Assembly: GCA_001600355.1 (NCBI GenBank)
Contig: BCJU01000004.1
Span: 248,001 to 312,000 of the forward strand
Origin: Meira nashicola
Taxonomy: Eukaryota; Basidiomycota; Exobasidiomycetes; Exobasidiales; Brachybasidiaceae
Reading direction: 5' to 3'
Length of the DNA: 64,000 nucleotides
Notes under the pieces: generated by a model
Told to the model about the DNA's origin: nothing
The model's input: the letters and a program-made list of their open reading frames with translations, nothing else
Database searches by the model: none
Part shown: piece by piece, positions 29,563-40,512 of the stretch
How the letters are laid out: each line of letters starts with the position of its first letter
Numbering within the stretch: the stretch's first letter is position 1
Position numbers and translations under genes: made by a program

Positions 29563-31240
29563 CCTCGTCAAGATATTTGATTTAAAGGAGATGGTAAGAA
29601 TTGGTGGACATCAAGAACTTAAGATCACCTCTCTTTCGAGCAAGAGAAGGAAGCGCCTTTTTCCGATTTGCTGCTACCCCGCGTTAATGTGTTGCGCGTA
29701 CACTGCTCAATCGCCTTAAATTATGCCTAACTCCAATCCATTCAAGGCGGAAAAGAAACGAGCCGGCGTTTGATTTGTGGGTTTTGAGAGAGAAGCGAGT
29801 AAATCCGATCCTCTTCGGTGAGGATGATATGAAGACTCATACTGATATAATTATCAATGTGCAATATAAGCTTGAAACTGTGGAAGAAAGATATAAAGTA
29901 TAAAAACTGTATAATCGATCAAAGAAGAGATATTGAAAAAAATGGAACTTTCTCATTATAGGATATGAATGACTTAATTATCATTTTTAATGGGATGAGA
30001 ATACGATGAAAAGTACTTAAGGTAAATGGCTGTAGGATCAAATGTGGAGAAAATTACACAACAGTGAATAAACATTAGGAGATCAAATTCGTATACATAT
30101 TGAACAAAGTTGTCATGGATTATTTGACAAACTCTAGCAGGTGCTGACTAATCTTGCTAGATGTATACTATTTACCGTTTTAACGTCAAAGCAAAGAACA
30201 TTTAATAACAAATATTTTGGTCAAATCTCTCAGAGCCAATTTCCATTTTTCCACTTCGTTCCTGAATGATTCTTTTCTGATATTAATTATTTCAATTTCC
30301 ATTCAATGCTTCTAGTACCTTCTGCTTCTGTAAGCCATGTTACGGACGAAGGCAGAAACAATCCTCCTTTTTTTGCGATTGGTAACGCTGGGCGGATAAA
30401 ACAGTTTATCTCCCTTTTACACTTCTAAAAACGTTATGAATGATCTTAAAAATTGGAGGTAATTACGGTGAGAGAAGTGGCAAAAGCGTATTCTAAGCAT
30501 TTCAACGAGCTAAAAAAGGCCCTTGATCACTCAGACCAATCAAGAATTGTCATCATATACTTAACAAAAAAGTCCCCGAGTGCTTAAGTGCTTAAGGTTC
30601 ACCAAAAACGCGTTTCGGATTTTAGGCAATACAAATTCCCAGAATCTACCTCATACCCTGACTGGGCTGGTTGCGTGCGAGTCAGCAAATTATGTAGTCT
30701 AGTTAATTTTAGTCTACTACTGTCAGCGCCAAGTATTCGTAATAGCCCGCTTTAAAGATAAATGGTTTGCTTTTAGCAGATAATTAAAATCCGCGCACAA
30801 TCCTCGGTTAGCTTAAACAGTCTTGTAGTCCAGTAATAAAGATGTCTAAATGTCTAATCTCCGTGACACCTTCTTCCTGTTAAGCAGGGTATGATTACTG
30901 ATTCTTAATTCGTTTATTTCCGGTAATTTCACGCGTCTTATCTTGAGTATGCATGTAGGTGCACTATACCTGCAGCATGACAATCAAAACTTCTTCTTTC
31001 GCGGTGTTTTTCTGATTACTCCTTCGGATTTTATTCAGATCACCATGAATGCCAAGTTTGAATTTTTGAAACATTCGATCAGGTATTCTACAAGGTTTTG
31101 AAAGATATAAAAGCTAAGCATATTGCAAAACAATTTTCAGATCACACTCTCATCAAGACGCAAAGGATCTCATCCTAGACAGCATTTATTCAACACTCTC
31201 AAAGCAATTCATCTACACACACAAATAAGCAATCATCACA
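29563..31240. other. Long divergent intergenic region between the CoA-ligase paralogue and the MFS transporter
   Basis: 1.68 kb between outward-facing starts. I see no gene. A TATAAAAG box at 31106-31113 serves the transporter. The length suggests large regulatory regions, as is common upstream of drug-efflux genes. Confidence 0.45.
31106..31113 (+). promoter_or_regulatory. TATA box of the MFS transporter gene
   Basis: TATAAAAG lies about 130 bp before the ATG at 31241. The intervening leader is CA-rich and lacks other ATGs in a good context. Confidence 0.55.
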
Positions 31241-33100
31241 ATGACGTCTGCGTTTGCAACAACGCCTGTTGGTAGGGCAATCAACACATTGAGCAAGGGA
31301 AAGTATCTTCAAACACCAGATCAAGTACCAGGTTGGCAAATACCAAAATCACTAGCAGACAAAATTGCAGGACTGCCTTCCTCTTCTACAACAGGATCAG
31401 TCACTAGAGCAGCAAGTAGAGAATCCAAAGTGGATAGTATAGAAAGATTAAAGAATGACGAGAAAACACAATCGGAAAAGCCAACTTACGACGTAGAAGC
31501 AGGTCGAGGCGATCATAACACATCAGATGATTTGATTCAACGTGCAAATCAAGTCTTACCAGCCGGAGGAGATTTAACTCGTGCAGAATCAATCAAAAGA
31601 GCAGATACCCTTTCAAGAGCAGTAAGTATTCCTGCAGCAAAAGAAACTTCTTCAAATGATGACAACATCATCGTTGGATGGTATGATGATCAAGATCCTG
31701 AAAATCCAAAAAATTGGTCACTCTCACGTAAGATTTTGGTGACAATTTCAATTTGTTTCTTAACATTCTCAGTTTATGGAGGATCTTCGATCATCACTCC
31801 AAGTATTCCCGGTGTGATTCAAGAGTTTAATGTTTCTCAAACACAAGCTACCGTTACCCTTTCCGCTTTCGTTTTCGGATATGGATTTGGTCCTATCGTC
31901 ATTGCATTTTGGGCAGATATTCCAAAGATTGGCAGATCAACACCTTATTGGACGAGTATGTTAGCCCTCGTTCTTTTCAACGTCGGCGCAGCGCACTCGA
32001 AAAGTTATGGTACATTGATCACGATGAGACTATTATCAGGAATGGCAGGTAGTCCAGCACTTGCAACCGGTGGAGCTACTTTGGGCGACGTATGGGATGG
32101 GCTTACACTTCCCAAAGCCATCAGTATATGGGCCATCGGCGCGGTCGCCGGCCCTGTTCTTGCTCCGGTTATCGCCGGTTGGGCGGCTATGAACGTCAGT
32201 TGGAGATTGCCATATTGGCTCTTTGTGGCCATGTCAGGACTTGGTCTATTGGTCACTTTGTTCATGCTTCCAGAAACTTTACCAGACAACATCTTGTACA
32301 GACGTGCAAAGAGACTTCGCGCTCTGACTGGAAATCAAAAATTGCGCGGACAAGGAGAATTGAACCAAATGGCAATGAAACCTATGGATTTCTTCGTGGA
32401 AGCTGTTTATATGCCAATTCGTATTTCATTAGAACCAATCGTTCTTTATTCTTCAGTCTTGTTGGGATTGGTTTATGCGATCTTTTATGCCGCCTTTGAA
32501 GCCATTCCGATTATTTTTGGAGAAATTCATCATTTCAATCTAGGTCAACAAACATTACCGTTCTTGGGGTTGGGAGTGAATGCATTTTTTTTCACTTTGC
32601 CACTCTACATCATCTACTTGGTCTACTACTTTGACCCAAGATTTATTGCAAATATCCAAAAAGGAATCATTCGGCCCGAAGATCGTCTCATTTTGGCCAT
32701 GCTCACTTCTCCTTTGGTCATCATCAGTTTGATCTGGACAGGTTGGACTAGTAGGGAAAGCATTAGTTATTGGTCACCTTTGGTTGCACTTTCGCTTTAT
32801 TTGACCCCTGTCTTTTTGCTTTTCCAATCCATTTTGGTTTATTTGAGTTTTTCTTATGTGGAAAAACAAAATGCCGTTTTAACTGCAAACGATCTTATTC
32901 GTTCAACAATCGCAGCTGCTTTCCCTTTGTTTGCAACTTCAATGTTCAAGAATTTAGGATTAGGTAAAGCATATACCATGTTGGCAGGTATCTCTTTGGC
33001 TTTAATGATTCCTTTGTACGGATTGTACAAGTATGGATACAAGCTAAGAGCGATGTCCAAATACGCTCACAATTACGAAGCCGACATTCCAGCCCAATGA
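31241..33100 (+). CDS. Major facilitator superfamily drug:H+ antiporter (DHA1, Flr1-like)
   Basis: A single exon of 619 aa. The first ~155 residues are cytosolic and hydrophilic, followed by NPKNWSLSRKILVT, the usual lead-in to helix 1 of this family. Twelve helices follow. Motif C-like sequence is seen in helix 5 (IGAVAGPVLAPVIAGW), and the RLLSGMAGSPALATGG segment in helix 4 is typical of the Flr1/CaMDR1 branch. The GRSTPYW segment lies where motif A (GxLaDrxGrk) is expected. Family members export drugs and natural products at the plasma membrane. It is encoded next to acyl/alcohol metabolism genes but about 23 kb from the A-T-R cluster, so a direct link is not supported. Confidence 0.92.
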   Translation: MTSAFATTPVGRAINTLSKGKYLQTPDQVPGWQIPKSLADKIAGLPSSSTTGSVTRAASRESKVDSIERLKNDEKTQSEKPTYDVEAGRGDHNTSDDLIQRANQVLPAGGDLTRAESIKRADTLSRAVSIPAAKETSSNDDNIIVGWYDDQDPENPKNWSLSRKILVTISICFLTFSVYGGSSIITPSIPGVIQEFNVSQTQATVTLSAFVFGYGFGPIVIAFWADIPKIGRSTPYWTSMLALVLFNVGAAHSKSYGTLITMRLLSGMAGSPALATGGATLGDVWDGLTLPKAISIWAIGAVAGPVLAPVIAGWAAMNVSWRLPYWLFVAMSGLGLLVTLFMLPETLPDNILYRRAKRLRALTGNQKLRGQGELNQMAMKPMDFFVEAVYMPIRISLEPIVLYSSVLLGLVYAIFYAAFEAIPIIFGEIHHFNLGQQTLPFLGLGVNAFFFTLPLYIIYLVYYFDPRFIANIQKGIIRPEDRLILAMLTSPLVIISLIWTGWTSRESISYWSPLVALSLYLTPVFLLFQSILVYLSFSYVEKQNAVLTANDLIRSTIAAAFPLFATSMFKNLGLGKAYTMLAGISLALMIPLYGLYKYGYKLRAMSKYAHNYEADIPAQ

Positions 33101-33190
33101 TACCATCATAGAACAAAACTTTTCTTCTTCTGTAGCATACTCTTTTTAACATGATCAAATTTTTAATGATATAGATTGCATCTGCACTAC

Positions 33191-34381
33191 CTAGTGAACA
33201 TAACATGATCCAATAACACAATCTCGATCGCCTTTAATGACAATCAATCTTACTCCATTTGCATTCTTTTTGGCTTGCCAGGCTACATGAAAGGTAGAAG
33301 GCAAGACCATAGGTTTGATGAATTGAACATCAAGAGTGAATGGTTTATTTCCATATAATATCTGATGCGCTTCTTCGAATCTCTGTCGATCTTTCAATCT
33401 TGCTTCTTCAACTGCTAAAGCAACGATATGATTACCATGTGCTATGACTGAAGGGAATCCAAACAATACCGCTGCTAGAGGTAGTATGTGAATCGGATTA
33501 TAATCCCCACAAGAGGCTGCCCATAACCTTGGAGTAGTAACATCGAATCGCGGAAGAGCGCAAGTTTCCAAAGAATCTTGATCGTCATCAACATCTTTGC
33601 CATTATTCTTTTCTTGTTTCTGTTGCTGAGGATCAAATTTAGGTTTTTGAGAAGATTTCAAGAATTGCAAAAAGTATAATTCTTGTGTTAAAAGAACTTC
33701 TTCATGTTTACGTATTTCAATTATCATGCTAAATTCCATTCCACGTTTTTTACGTTTTCCTGGACTTTGTGGTCCTCCAAACCTTGCTGAAACTTGTAGC
33801 CTATCTTCTTTGCTTGCTTGTAGGAGCTTTGTCATATCATTGCATAGAACAGGATCATGATATTGAAACGTATTTCGTGTGTTTACTGCTCCTAATGGTT
33901 TGATTGGACATGCATGTAGAGCAAGAATGTAGATCACCAAAGGTGCAGTCAAAGCTACCAAAAATAAGCTATTAGCCTGACTTTCTTCAACATAATCCAA
34001 CTGTCTACCTTTAAGATTAGGTTGAAGTGCCTTTTGAAATCTTTGAATGTCTGATTGATCGAATTGTAATGGTCCACTAACTTGTATCAATGGTAAATCA
34101 AATGATTGTTGTTTATCTTTGTGAACTTTTAATTCATTATGATATCCTTTCGTAAAAGGTATATATTTGCATAAGATTGATAAAGATAAGATGAACAAAT
34201 CCAATCCTGTAAATCTTGTAGGTGAATGTTGTAATTTGATCTCTATTGTGGAGGGTGCTGATAAAGATCGTATTCCAAGTTTGTTAAACCGAGAACGTGA
34301 GATATAAAATGCAATTGCTATAGCTATACCCCAAAATAGCAAAGCTAATTCAAATAATTTAAAGATGGTTGTTGTGATCAT
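33191..34381 (-). CDS. MaoC/hot-dog-domain protein with N-terminal membrane helix
   Basis: A single exon of 396 aa from the ATG at 34381; upstream in-frame sequence has no ATG. Residues about 5-25 form a membrane helix (LFELALLFWGIAIAIAFYI), with a second hydrophobic stretch near 148-166. The C-terminal 110 residues carry the MaoC hydratase motif CGDYNPIH..FGFPSVIAHGNHIVA with the Asp and His of the R-hydratase family, and then a typical hot-dog end. Members hydrate or dehydrate (3R)-hydroxyacyl-CoA, or act in fatty-acid synthesis. The double-hot-dog layout with a membrane anchor is found in fungi. The function of this gene is not proven. A loop at 310-330 is rich in Lys, Gln and Asp. Confidence 0.75.
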   Translation of the reverse strand: MITTTIFKLFELALLFWGIAIAIAFYISRSRFNKLGIRSLSAPSTIEIKLQHSPTRFTGLDLFILSLSILCKYIPFTKGYHNELKVHKDKQQSFDLPLIQVSGPLQFDQSDIQRFQKALQPNLKGRQLDYVEESQANSLFLVALTAPLVIYILALHACPIKPLGAVNTRNTFQYHDPVLCNDMTKLLQASKEDRLQVSARFGGPQSPGKRKKRGMEFSMIIEIRKHEEVLLTQELYFLQFLKSSQKPKFDPQQQKQEKNNGKDVDDDQDSLETCALPRFDVTTPRLWAASCGDYNPIHILPLAAVLFGFPSVIAHGNHIVALAVEEARLKDRQRFEEAHQILYGNKPFTLDVQFIKPMVLPSTFHVAWQAKKNANGVRLIVIKGDRDCVIGSCYVH

Positions 34382-34634
34382 CTCTCTCACGCCCCCAATC
34401 AATGATGAGGCGTAAGAGAAAGAGCGTAAAAAGTATGTGGGGAAGAATGCACTGTCACAATTATCGGCAATATGACCCCGTCTCCCGAAACACGCGAGCA
34501 AAATAACAAGCGCTGCTTAATAAGATTAATTTAATTGGGCGTCCTACGAAACATGGCTTTAGTGTATATATTTTATGTATGAGGAGAAAACACGAACCCA
34601 TCATTCAAACAAATCCAATCAAAAACGCACAATG

Positions 34635-37628
34635 CTAATCCGTTGCACCAAAGAATGCTAAAACCGTTTTAATCGTTCGAGGACCCATTCCTCCAGTTGG
34701 ATAACAAATCCACAACCTTTCATCAAAAGAAGCACCAAATTTCTTTCGGAATTCAACTTTATTGAGCAAGTGCAAATTTGCAACGATTGAATGATAAGTT
34801 CCTTCAAGCGCTTTTGCCTTCACACCACGAATGTTCGACCCTGCTATCAAATTTTCCACAGCAGAAGCACCAAAAGTTAATTTAACGCTTGGATATGTAT
34901 GCATGGCAGAAGTGATTGCATATTCAATCGCTCCGTTTGGCGCATTAGGGAAATCTAGTGCCCATTTAATTTGGTATCCATGTTGAGTTGATAATTGAGC
35001 AAGGATGACCATTGCAACCAAAGTTGTACCTTCATGAACGAAAAAGTACGATCGATGCTCTTCATCTTGCCAAGGTAAAACATTTGTCAAATGAACTTGC
35101 TTCCCACGTTCTTTACGTTTACCTTTCCATTCTTCGATTCGTTTCTCAGTCTCTTGCTTTTGTTCTTCACTGACGGCTTCTTCAAATGGAACATGGCTCA
35201 CCTTCAAGTTCTTTTCATGCGAACGTGCCTTCTTTTCAGCTTCCGTTGCATCACCTTTGATACGTGATTCAACTACACAAGACAAAGAATTCCAATTGCA
35301 CGTATGACTCAAAACAGATTCGAAATCACCTCCTACCAAAAGCCAAATAGGCTTGAGTTTCTTCTTTTTCATATCCGCCAAGAATGCATTTGCAACTTTG
35401 CTATATTGACCAACTTCACATAAAGGATTACCAATCATCACACAACGATCGTTCATCTTGCAATATCCAATCGCTGCACCTGTCATCTCTTCACGCCAAA
35501 TTGTGAAACGATCATCAAGCCAAGACGTGTTGGAAGAATCACCGTAATTGGCAATCAATTTTTCCAAACTTGGTAAACCATCTTCAGGTGCTCTTTTGCG
35601 GGGAAGAGTTGTGGCTTCTGGGTGTCGAAGATCATCGGTGGGTAATTGAGATTCACGTAAACTCTTTGGATCACGCGGGAACAAAGAAGCATTACGGATA
35701 TCGTTCAAACCAAGGAAAAGCATCACAAATCTTTCTAATCCGATACCGCAACCTGCATGGGGAGGTGCAGCCAAACGGAAACTTTCCAAATAATCTTCCA
35801 AACCATGCGTGTCAATGTGTTGCTTGTGGAGATTGTTTTCCAGTTCATCGGCTAAATGAATACGTTGACCACCAGAAATAATCTCTTGACCGCGAACAAA
35901 GATGTCGAAAGAATTAGAGGCAACAACATTCTTTTCATCGGGATGGGTATAAAACGGACGAACCGAACGTGGGAATTTGTCCAAAATGTAAAAATCGGTC
36001 TTGTACTTCTCCTTGACTAAAGCACCTAAGCGCATTTCAGCTCGTGTAGTCAAATCTTCATCTGATTTGGGTTTATCGCCATTCTCTTCGGTATAGCCCG
36101 CGTCCAAGAGCATTTGAATACCTTCGCGATATTCCAAAATTGGCGTTTCATCCAAATAAACGAAATCGTCAACGGGGAACATCTTTTTCGCAATTTCGAT
36201 TTCAAGTTTGTATTGTTTTTGCAATTTAGCAAAGATACTTTTGAGTAAGCCATCGATCAAGTACATGGCTTCATGGTAATCATCTCCGCTCAATTCCATT
36301 TCCAAATCCAAACCGGTATATTCAGTCAAGTGACGATGGGTGTTTGAATTTTCTGCGCGAAACACTGGACCGATTTCAAACACTCTACCGAAATCAGCAC
36401 AAATACACATTTGCTTGAACAATTGAGGACTTTGAGCAAGGCATGCTCTTCTTCCGAAATAGTCTACCTTGAACACACTTGCTCCACTTTCTGATGCACC
36501 ACCGAGCAACTTTGGCGTATGAATTTCGATAAAGCCTTGCTCGTTCAAAAATTGACGGAATGCTTGACAAACAGCGGCTTGAATACGGAAAACTGCTTGA
36601 GAAGGTGGAGAACGCAAATCCAAGACACGGTTTGCCATACGAACGGGTAAAGAAACAGAAGCTTGAGGTTTGGTCGAAGTGATTGCTTTTTCCGATTCGT
36701 TTGTGATCGAAGTAGTTGCTGAAGCGAGATCATTATGATCCACAGGTTCAGCACCAACGCTATACGTACTCTCACCACTACTAATACTTGCCCTTGAACC
36801 CTCGTTGGAATGGGAAACAGTCATACTTGCTGAAGTTTGTGCGGCGCTTGATGCTCCATAGTGATGGAATGGTAAAGGCACATTTGGCATACTGATGACA
36901 TGAATTGCTTTAATCAAGATTTCCACGTTGTGAAACTCTGTACTTTGCAATCGTTCATTGGGTTTTTGTACAATTCCTCGTACAAAGACGATTGATTCGA
37001 TTGGTAATCGTTCTGCCCATCTGACCATATGACGGGTAATGTTTGAATCATCTGTACGCAAGACACCTTGAACGGTTAAAAGTTGATGACGCAAAATCAA
37101 GAAAGCGAGTCTGCTACTCAAATTACGGACAGCATGAAGACGTGCTTTAAAGGACAATTCAGTTCCGGGCTCAGTTGATTCGGTTAATGTTTCAAGAGTT
37201 TGAACTGTTTCGGTCGGCAAAGTTGTAACGACACCGTATGCGGATCTTTGAACTTCAGTTTCAGTCATTGCTGCACGATTATCCGATTCCATACGTCGTA
37301 ATCGAATACTATTTTCCATCATTTTACGCATCTTTGCTTTTTCACTCTTTTCATTTGATCCGTTCGAATGAAGGCTTGTTCTACCTGTTTTGGTTGGAGT
37401 TGAAGTACCATCATTACTGCCATTACTCGAATCACGTCTAGAAGAACTTTTACCGTTTGGCTTTTCTGAAGAAGAAGAATTTTCTAATCTGGCATCATGT
37501 GATTTACGACCAAAAGGTGAAAGGAGAGATCTGCGTTTCAAGTTGAAAAGTGAAAGGCCAGAGCCTGTTCTCTTTGGCTCTTGTTCGCCTTGACCATTTT
37601 GATGGTTATCCTCATGGATGGTGTCCAT
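34635..37628 (-). CDS. erdS: Ergosteryl-3beta-O-L-aspartate synthase (AspRS-DUF2156 fusion)
   Basis: A single exon of 997 aa from the ATG at 37628. Order: about 1-120, a Ser-rich basic extension; about 145-255, an AspRS-type anticodon-binding OB fold (VQGVLRTDDSNITRHMVRWA); 255-335, a low-complexity linker; 335-665, the class II AspRS core with motif 2 FEIGPVFRAENSNTHRHLTE and motif 3 GCGIGLERFVMLFLGL; about 690-990, a DUF2156 aminoacyl-transferase domain (IGYCKMNDRCVMIGNPLCE, then AMHTYPSVKLTFGASA). This is the architecture of ErdS, described in fungi as charging tRNA-Asp and moving Asp to ergosterol's 3-hydroxyl. It therefore borrows a translation intermediate for lipid modification. The core shows no truncation. 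A matching hydrolase (ErdH) is not seen in the window. Confidence 0.93.
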   Translation of the reverse strand: MDTIHEDNHQNGQGEQEPKRTGSGLSLFNLKRRSLLSPFGRKSHDARLENSSSSEKPNGKSSSRRDSSNGSNDGTSTPTKTGRTSLHSNGSNEKSEKAKMRKMMENSIRLRRMESDNRAAMTETEVQRSAYGVVTTLPTETVQTLETLTESTEPGTELSFKARLHAVRNLSSRLAFLILRHQLLTVQGVLRTDDSNITRHMVRWAERLPIESIVFVRGIVQKPNERLQSTEFHNVEILIKAIHVISMPNVPLPFHHYGASSAAQTSASMTVSHSNEGSRASISSGESTYSVGAEPVDHNDLASATTSITNESEKAITSTKPQASVSLPVRMANRVLDLRSPPSQAVFRIQAAVCQAFRQFLNEQGFIEIHTPKLLGGASESGASVFKVDYFGRRACLAQSPQLFKQMCICADFGRVFEIGPVFRAENSNTHRHLTEYTGLDLEMELSGDDYHEAMYLIDGLLKSIFAKLQKQYKLEIEIAKKMFPVDDFVYLDETPILEYREGIQMLLDAGYTEENGDKPKSDEDLTTRAEMRLGALVKEKYKTDFYILDKFPRSVRPFYTHPDEKNVVASNSFDIFVRGQEIISGGQRIHLADELENNLHKQHIDTHGLEDYLESFRLAAPPHAGCGIGLERFVMLFLGLNDIRNASLFPRDPKSLRESQLPTDDLRHPEATTLPRKRAPEDGLPSLEKLIANYGDSSNTSWLDDRFTIWREEMTGAAIGYCKMNDRCVMIGNPLCEVGQYSKVANAFLADMKKKKLKPIWLLVGGDFESVLSHTCNWNSLSCVVESRIKGDATEAEKKARSHEKNLKVSHVPFEEAVSEEQKQETEKRIEEWKGKRKERGKQVHLTNVLPWQDEEHRSYFFVHEGTTLVAMVILAQLSTQHGYQIKWALDFPNAPNGAIEYAITSAMHTYPSVKLTFGASAVENLIAGSNIRGVKAKALEGTYHSIVANLHLLNKVEFRKKFGASFDERLWICYPTGGMGPRTIKTVLAFFGATD

Positions 37629-38365
37629 CGTGATCAAAGAAGTTTGATTTGATCAATGGAGTGGAAGAAAAGATGATAAATGCAGTGCGGTTACTTTTTT
37701 TTTTCCATAATGGCCAACTTTCCTTCTACATAGGCATGCAATGCAACCCTTCCCGTCATCTTTAGGATTGATGCCAAACAACAACAAAAAGGCACGGGCG
37801 TCAATGCACTATGGAATACATCAACATTCTAGGTTTGTGTGTATGCAGTGCCGGGCTTGCAAATAGAAGACGCATCTAGAGCTGCTCCCAGCTTTAAGAA
37901 TTTACACACGCGTACAAATCTTTAGCCTGTGTACCAAAGAGATAAAGGCATATTTCCTGTACTTTAGCACAACATATGCACCCTCTCTGTCATAATGCAT
38001 TTTTTTTCCTGATTGCGGATAATTTGGCCTAATCGGAAGAAAAGCCTTCGAATGCCCGGACGTAATGCCCATTGTACGGTAAGCAAAAGCGCTTCACTGC
38101 GCGCGGAGGATGCGGCGGAAGGTGAAGTCCGGGCTGCATACAGCAAAGATGAATTAAAGCTCAGCTACATATGTCTTTCATGGCCATCACTCGAAGAATG
38201 TTATAGACTACGATGATTGAATAAAGATTTGATAGGGAACGAAAAGTAGCATAGAATTAAAAGATGTAAAAAGAGTAGGCATGAACATTTGGTGAACGTG
38301 CATCGTCAAGTTGAGGAGGTGTCACGATTAAACTTGTTTTTCCGTATAAGTTCAACGTGAACTGA
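37629..38365. other. Intergenic region between ErdS and the first cysteine-rich peptide gene
   Basis: 737 bp, 5' flank of erdS and 3' flank of the secreted peptide gene. A GC-rich patch lies near 38095-38120 (CTGCGCGCGGAGGATGCGG). No gene is supportable. Confidence 0.5.
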
Positions 38366-38642
38366 CTATTGTGGACAATGTTCAGCAGCAGAACATCCAC
38401 GTTCACCCGCCTCTCCTCTTCCACCGCAACTACCATAACAAGCAGCAGGATCTCTGAAGAAGAAGAAAGGGAAATAAGCGTTAATTCTATAGGCAGTATA
38501 CATTGAAAAATTGCTAAACATACCTCTTTGACCATTCTACAAAATGTACATCTTCAGCAAGTGTTGGCATACCAAAAGTCAAATTTAACATTGCAAGGAA
38601 AGCCAGAGTGTAGAAGACTATAGTAAGATTATTTTTGAGCAT
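38366..38642 (-). CDS. Small secreted cysteine-rich protein, CYGxC family copy 1
   Basis: Exons 38642-38524 (119 nt) and 38453-38366 (88 nt); the 70-nt intron (GTATGT...CAG) is in phase 2. The product is 68 aa. The signal peptide is about residues 1-24 (IVFYTLAFLAMLNLTF). A spacer ends in SKR. The cysteine core is AACYGSCGGRGEAGERGCS followed by a final Cys (four cysteines, spacing C-x3-C-x10-C-x5-C). It shares with the two copies at 40.5 and 41.2 kb the 119-nt first exon (copy 2), intron phase and the CYGxCxGRG..GC signature. Probably disulphide-bonded and extracellular. I know no named family. The gene was found only by splicing. Confidence 0.75.
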
Positions 38643-39614
38643 CTTGAAGAATGAGTGACTTTTTGGTTGCTTATTTGTAAGTGAGGTGATATTGATAAGT
38701 ATGGGAAATATTGTTACATTTTATTTCCGCTTTTTATAGCTTTTCAGAATCAATCATGATTAAAGGATTTGAATAGAACTCATTCATAAGATTTGCATTA
38801 TCTCATTCTTTGCTTTATTTTTAAGGTATGATGAAATGCATTATTGCCAATGATAAAACAAGATATTTAAAAGTTAGATCTTTACAAATCTTTGCGTAAG
38901 ATCGATCTTCAACAAAAATCTATAATCAAGGATATACTCTACTCTTCTTTTCATCTAAGCTCCTTTTATACGTGCCACTATTGTATAAAGTCATTGATAT
39001 CCCTATTCCATTCTTTATAATAAAAGCGTAACAACCTCCTTAGCAACGATGATGTACATAGTCATGTATATATTGAGAGTTTATGATAGGAATGTTACGT
39101 TATCGAATTGCTCTAAAAATAACAGCAAAAGGGTAAATGCTAATGATAATCTGTGACAGTACTTGTTTGATACTCGTTCTTATTCAATGAAGTCTAGATT
39201 ATATGTCCGAGTCCCGGTTACACTAAACATGACCCTAGAGTGTTGTTGTTGTAGTCTAGCGCGTAATGGTAAGCACACTGATAAAGTGCCATAATGGGGT
39301 AATGCCAATTGAATTTCCCGATTCGGTCAAAGTGCCTTGAAAAGCTATGAAGCATGTATTCTAGAACCAAAACATGTTTCATTCTTCTAAATTTAGTACG
39401 GATCTTTATGCATTTGTGAGAGTGTTCTCATTCAAACATAAAGAGAAGTTTCAGATATATATACACTTCCTCTTTCTTTTCAGATAAGATTAACTCCCGG
39501 GATACGGAACCAAAAGATTATGCCGTCGGCAACTTTTAAGAAAATGGATATCATCTTTCATCCTTACTTCTCTACCACATTCACTCCACTTTTTCATTCA
39601 AAAATCTCTCAAAG
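38643..39614. other. Intergenic region between cysteine-rich peptide gene and cutinase
   Basis: 972 bp between divergent starts (peptide gene to the left, cutinase to the right). ATATATATA at 39455-39463 lies about 150 bp before the cutinase ATG. A stretch at about 39240-39340 vaguely resembles a tRNA but fails (see rejected). Confidence 0.5.
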
Positions 39615-40443
39615 ATGATTTATGCGATAACCAAATTGGCTTCATTGGCCACAATATTGCTATTAGCAAGCAACGCAGCCGCTTCTCCACTCTTTCCTCA
39701 TAAATTGACATCATTGTTACCTAAACGAGATGGTCCGCCGATGTGTCAGAATTATAGTGAGTAAGATTCAATTATATTATAGATAATATTATTTTAACAT
39801 ATTTATTTTCTCTCTCTCTTCAGTCATCATTCAAACACGCGGAACAAATGAAGCACAAGGACCTTCAGCTGGATTTGCATTAATGAATGCATTAGTTATG
39901 GGAAGCTGGTCAGGTGGAAATCAATATTTCGTTCAATATCCAGCAAATTTAGATCAAATTAGCGTTGAAGGAACAGATGATATAATAAATAGAGTAACTT
40001 CAATTTCAAATTATGATTCAAAACAATGTATAATCTTACAAGGTTATAGTCAAGGTGCTGCAGCAACAACAAATGCATTAAATCAATTAAACGGAACAGC
40101 AGCAGATTCAGTCAAAGGTGTATTCTTGATAGGAAATCCACTTAGAAAACCAAATTTACCTTGTAACGTAAATAGTACAGGCGGAACATCAACTTTAGCA
40201 AGTGAAGGTGTCGAAATGAAATTGTTGAACAATTTATCCAGCGTACCGGATTCTTTTATCAATAAAACTTTAGACGTTTGTATTAGTGGAGATGGTATTT
40301 GTGATTCCGCAAACGGAAACGGATATGGTGATCAAAATCAACATTTATCATACCCATACGATGCTAATATTCAATCACTTGGATTTTTATATCTTTCTTC
40401 TATCATTTCAAAAGGAACATATGATAAAAGTGTAACTATATAG
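39615..40443 (+). CDS. Secreted cutinase-family serine esterase
   Basis: Exons 39615-39756 and 39824-40443; the 67-nt intron (GTGAGT...CAG, phase 1) is placed before the domain core. The protein is 253 aa. Signal peptide about 1-24, then a short propeptide ending in KR (37-38), a likely Kex2 site. Catalytic triad: Ser123 in GYSQGA, Asp204 in GDGIC and His221 in HLSYPYD. Disulphide cysteines include Cys44/Cys116 and the Cys200/Cys207 pair around the catalytic Asp. Cutinases cleave plant cutin and other polyesters or acyl esters. Gene order is peptide-cutinase-peptide-peptide, and the cutinase converges on copy 2. It is likely secreted and may act on plant or polymer surfaces. Confidence 0.92.
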
Positions 40444-40512
40444 ATAAATCAGTTTGCACTTGATAGTTAATAGAATACATTGCATATAGAAATAATCTGA
40501 AGTGCATATATT

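Noticed and set aside
39238..39345. tRNA-like stretch (TAGTCTAGCGCGTAATGGTAAGC followed by CACTGATAAAGTG)
   Set aside because: The D-arm resembles a box A, but the anticodon loop lacks T33, the T-arm does not match GGTTCRA and the acceptor stem does not pair.
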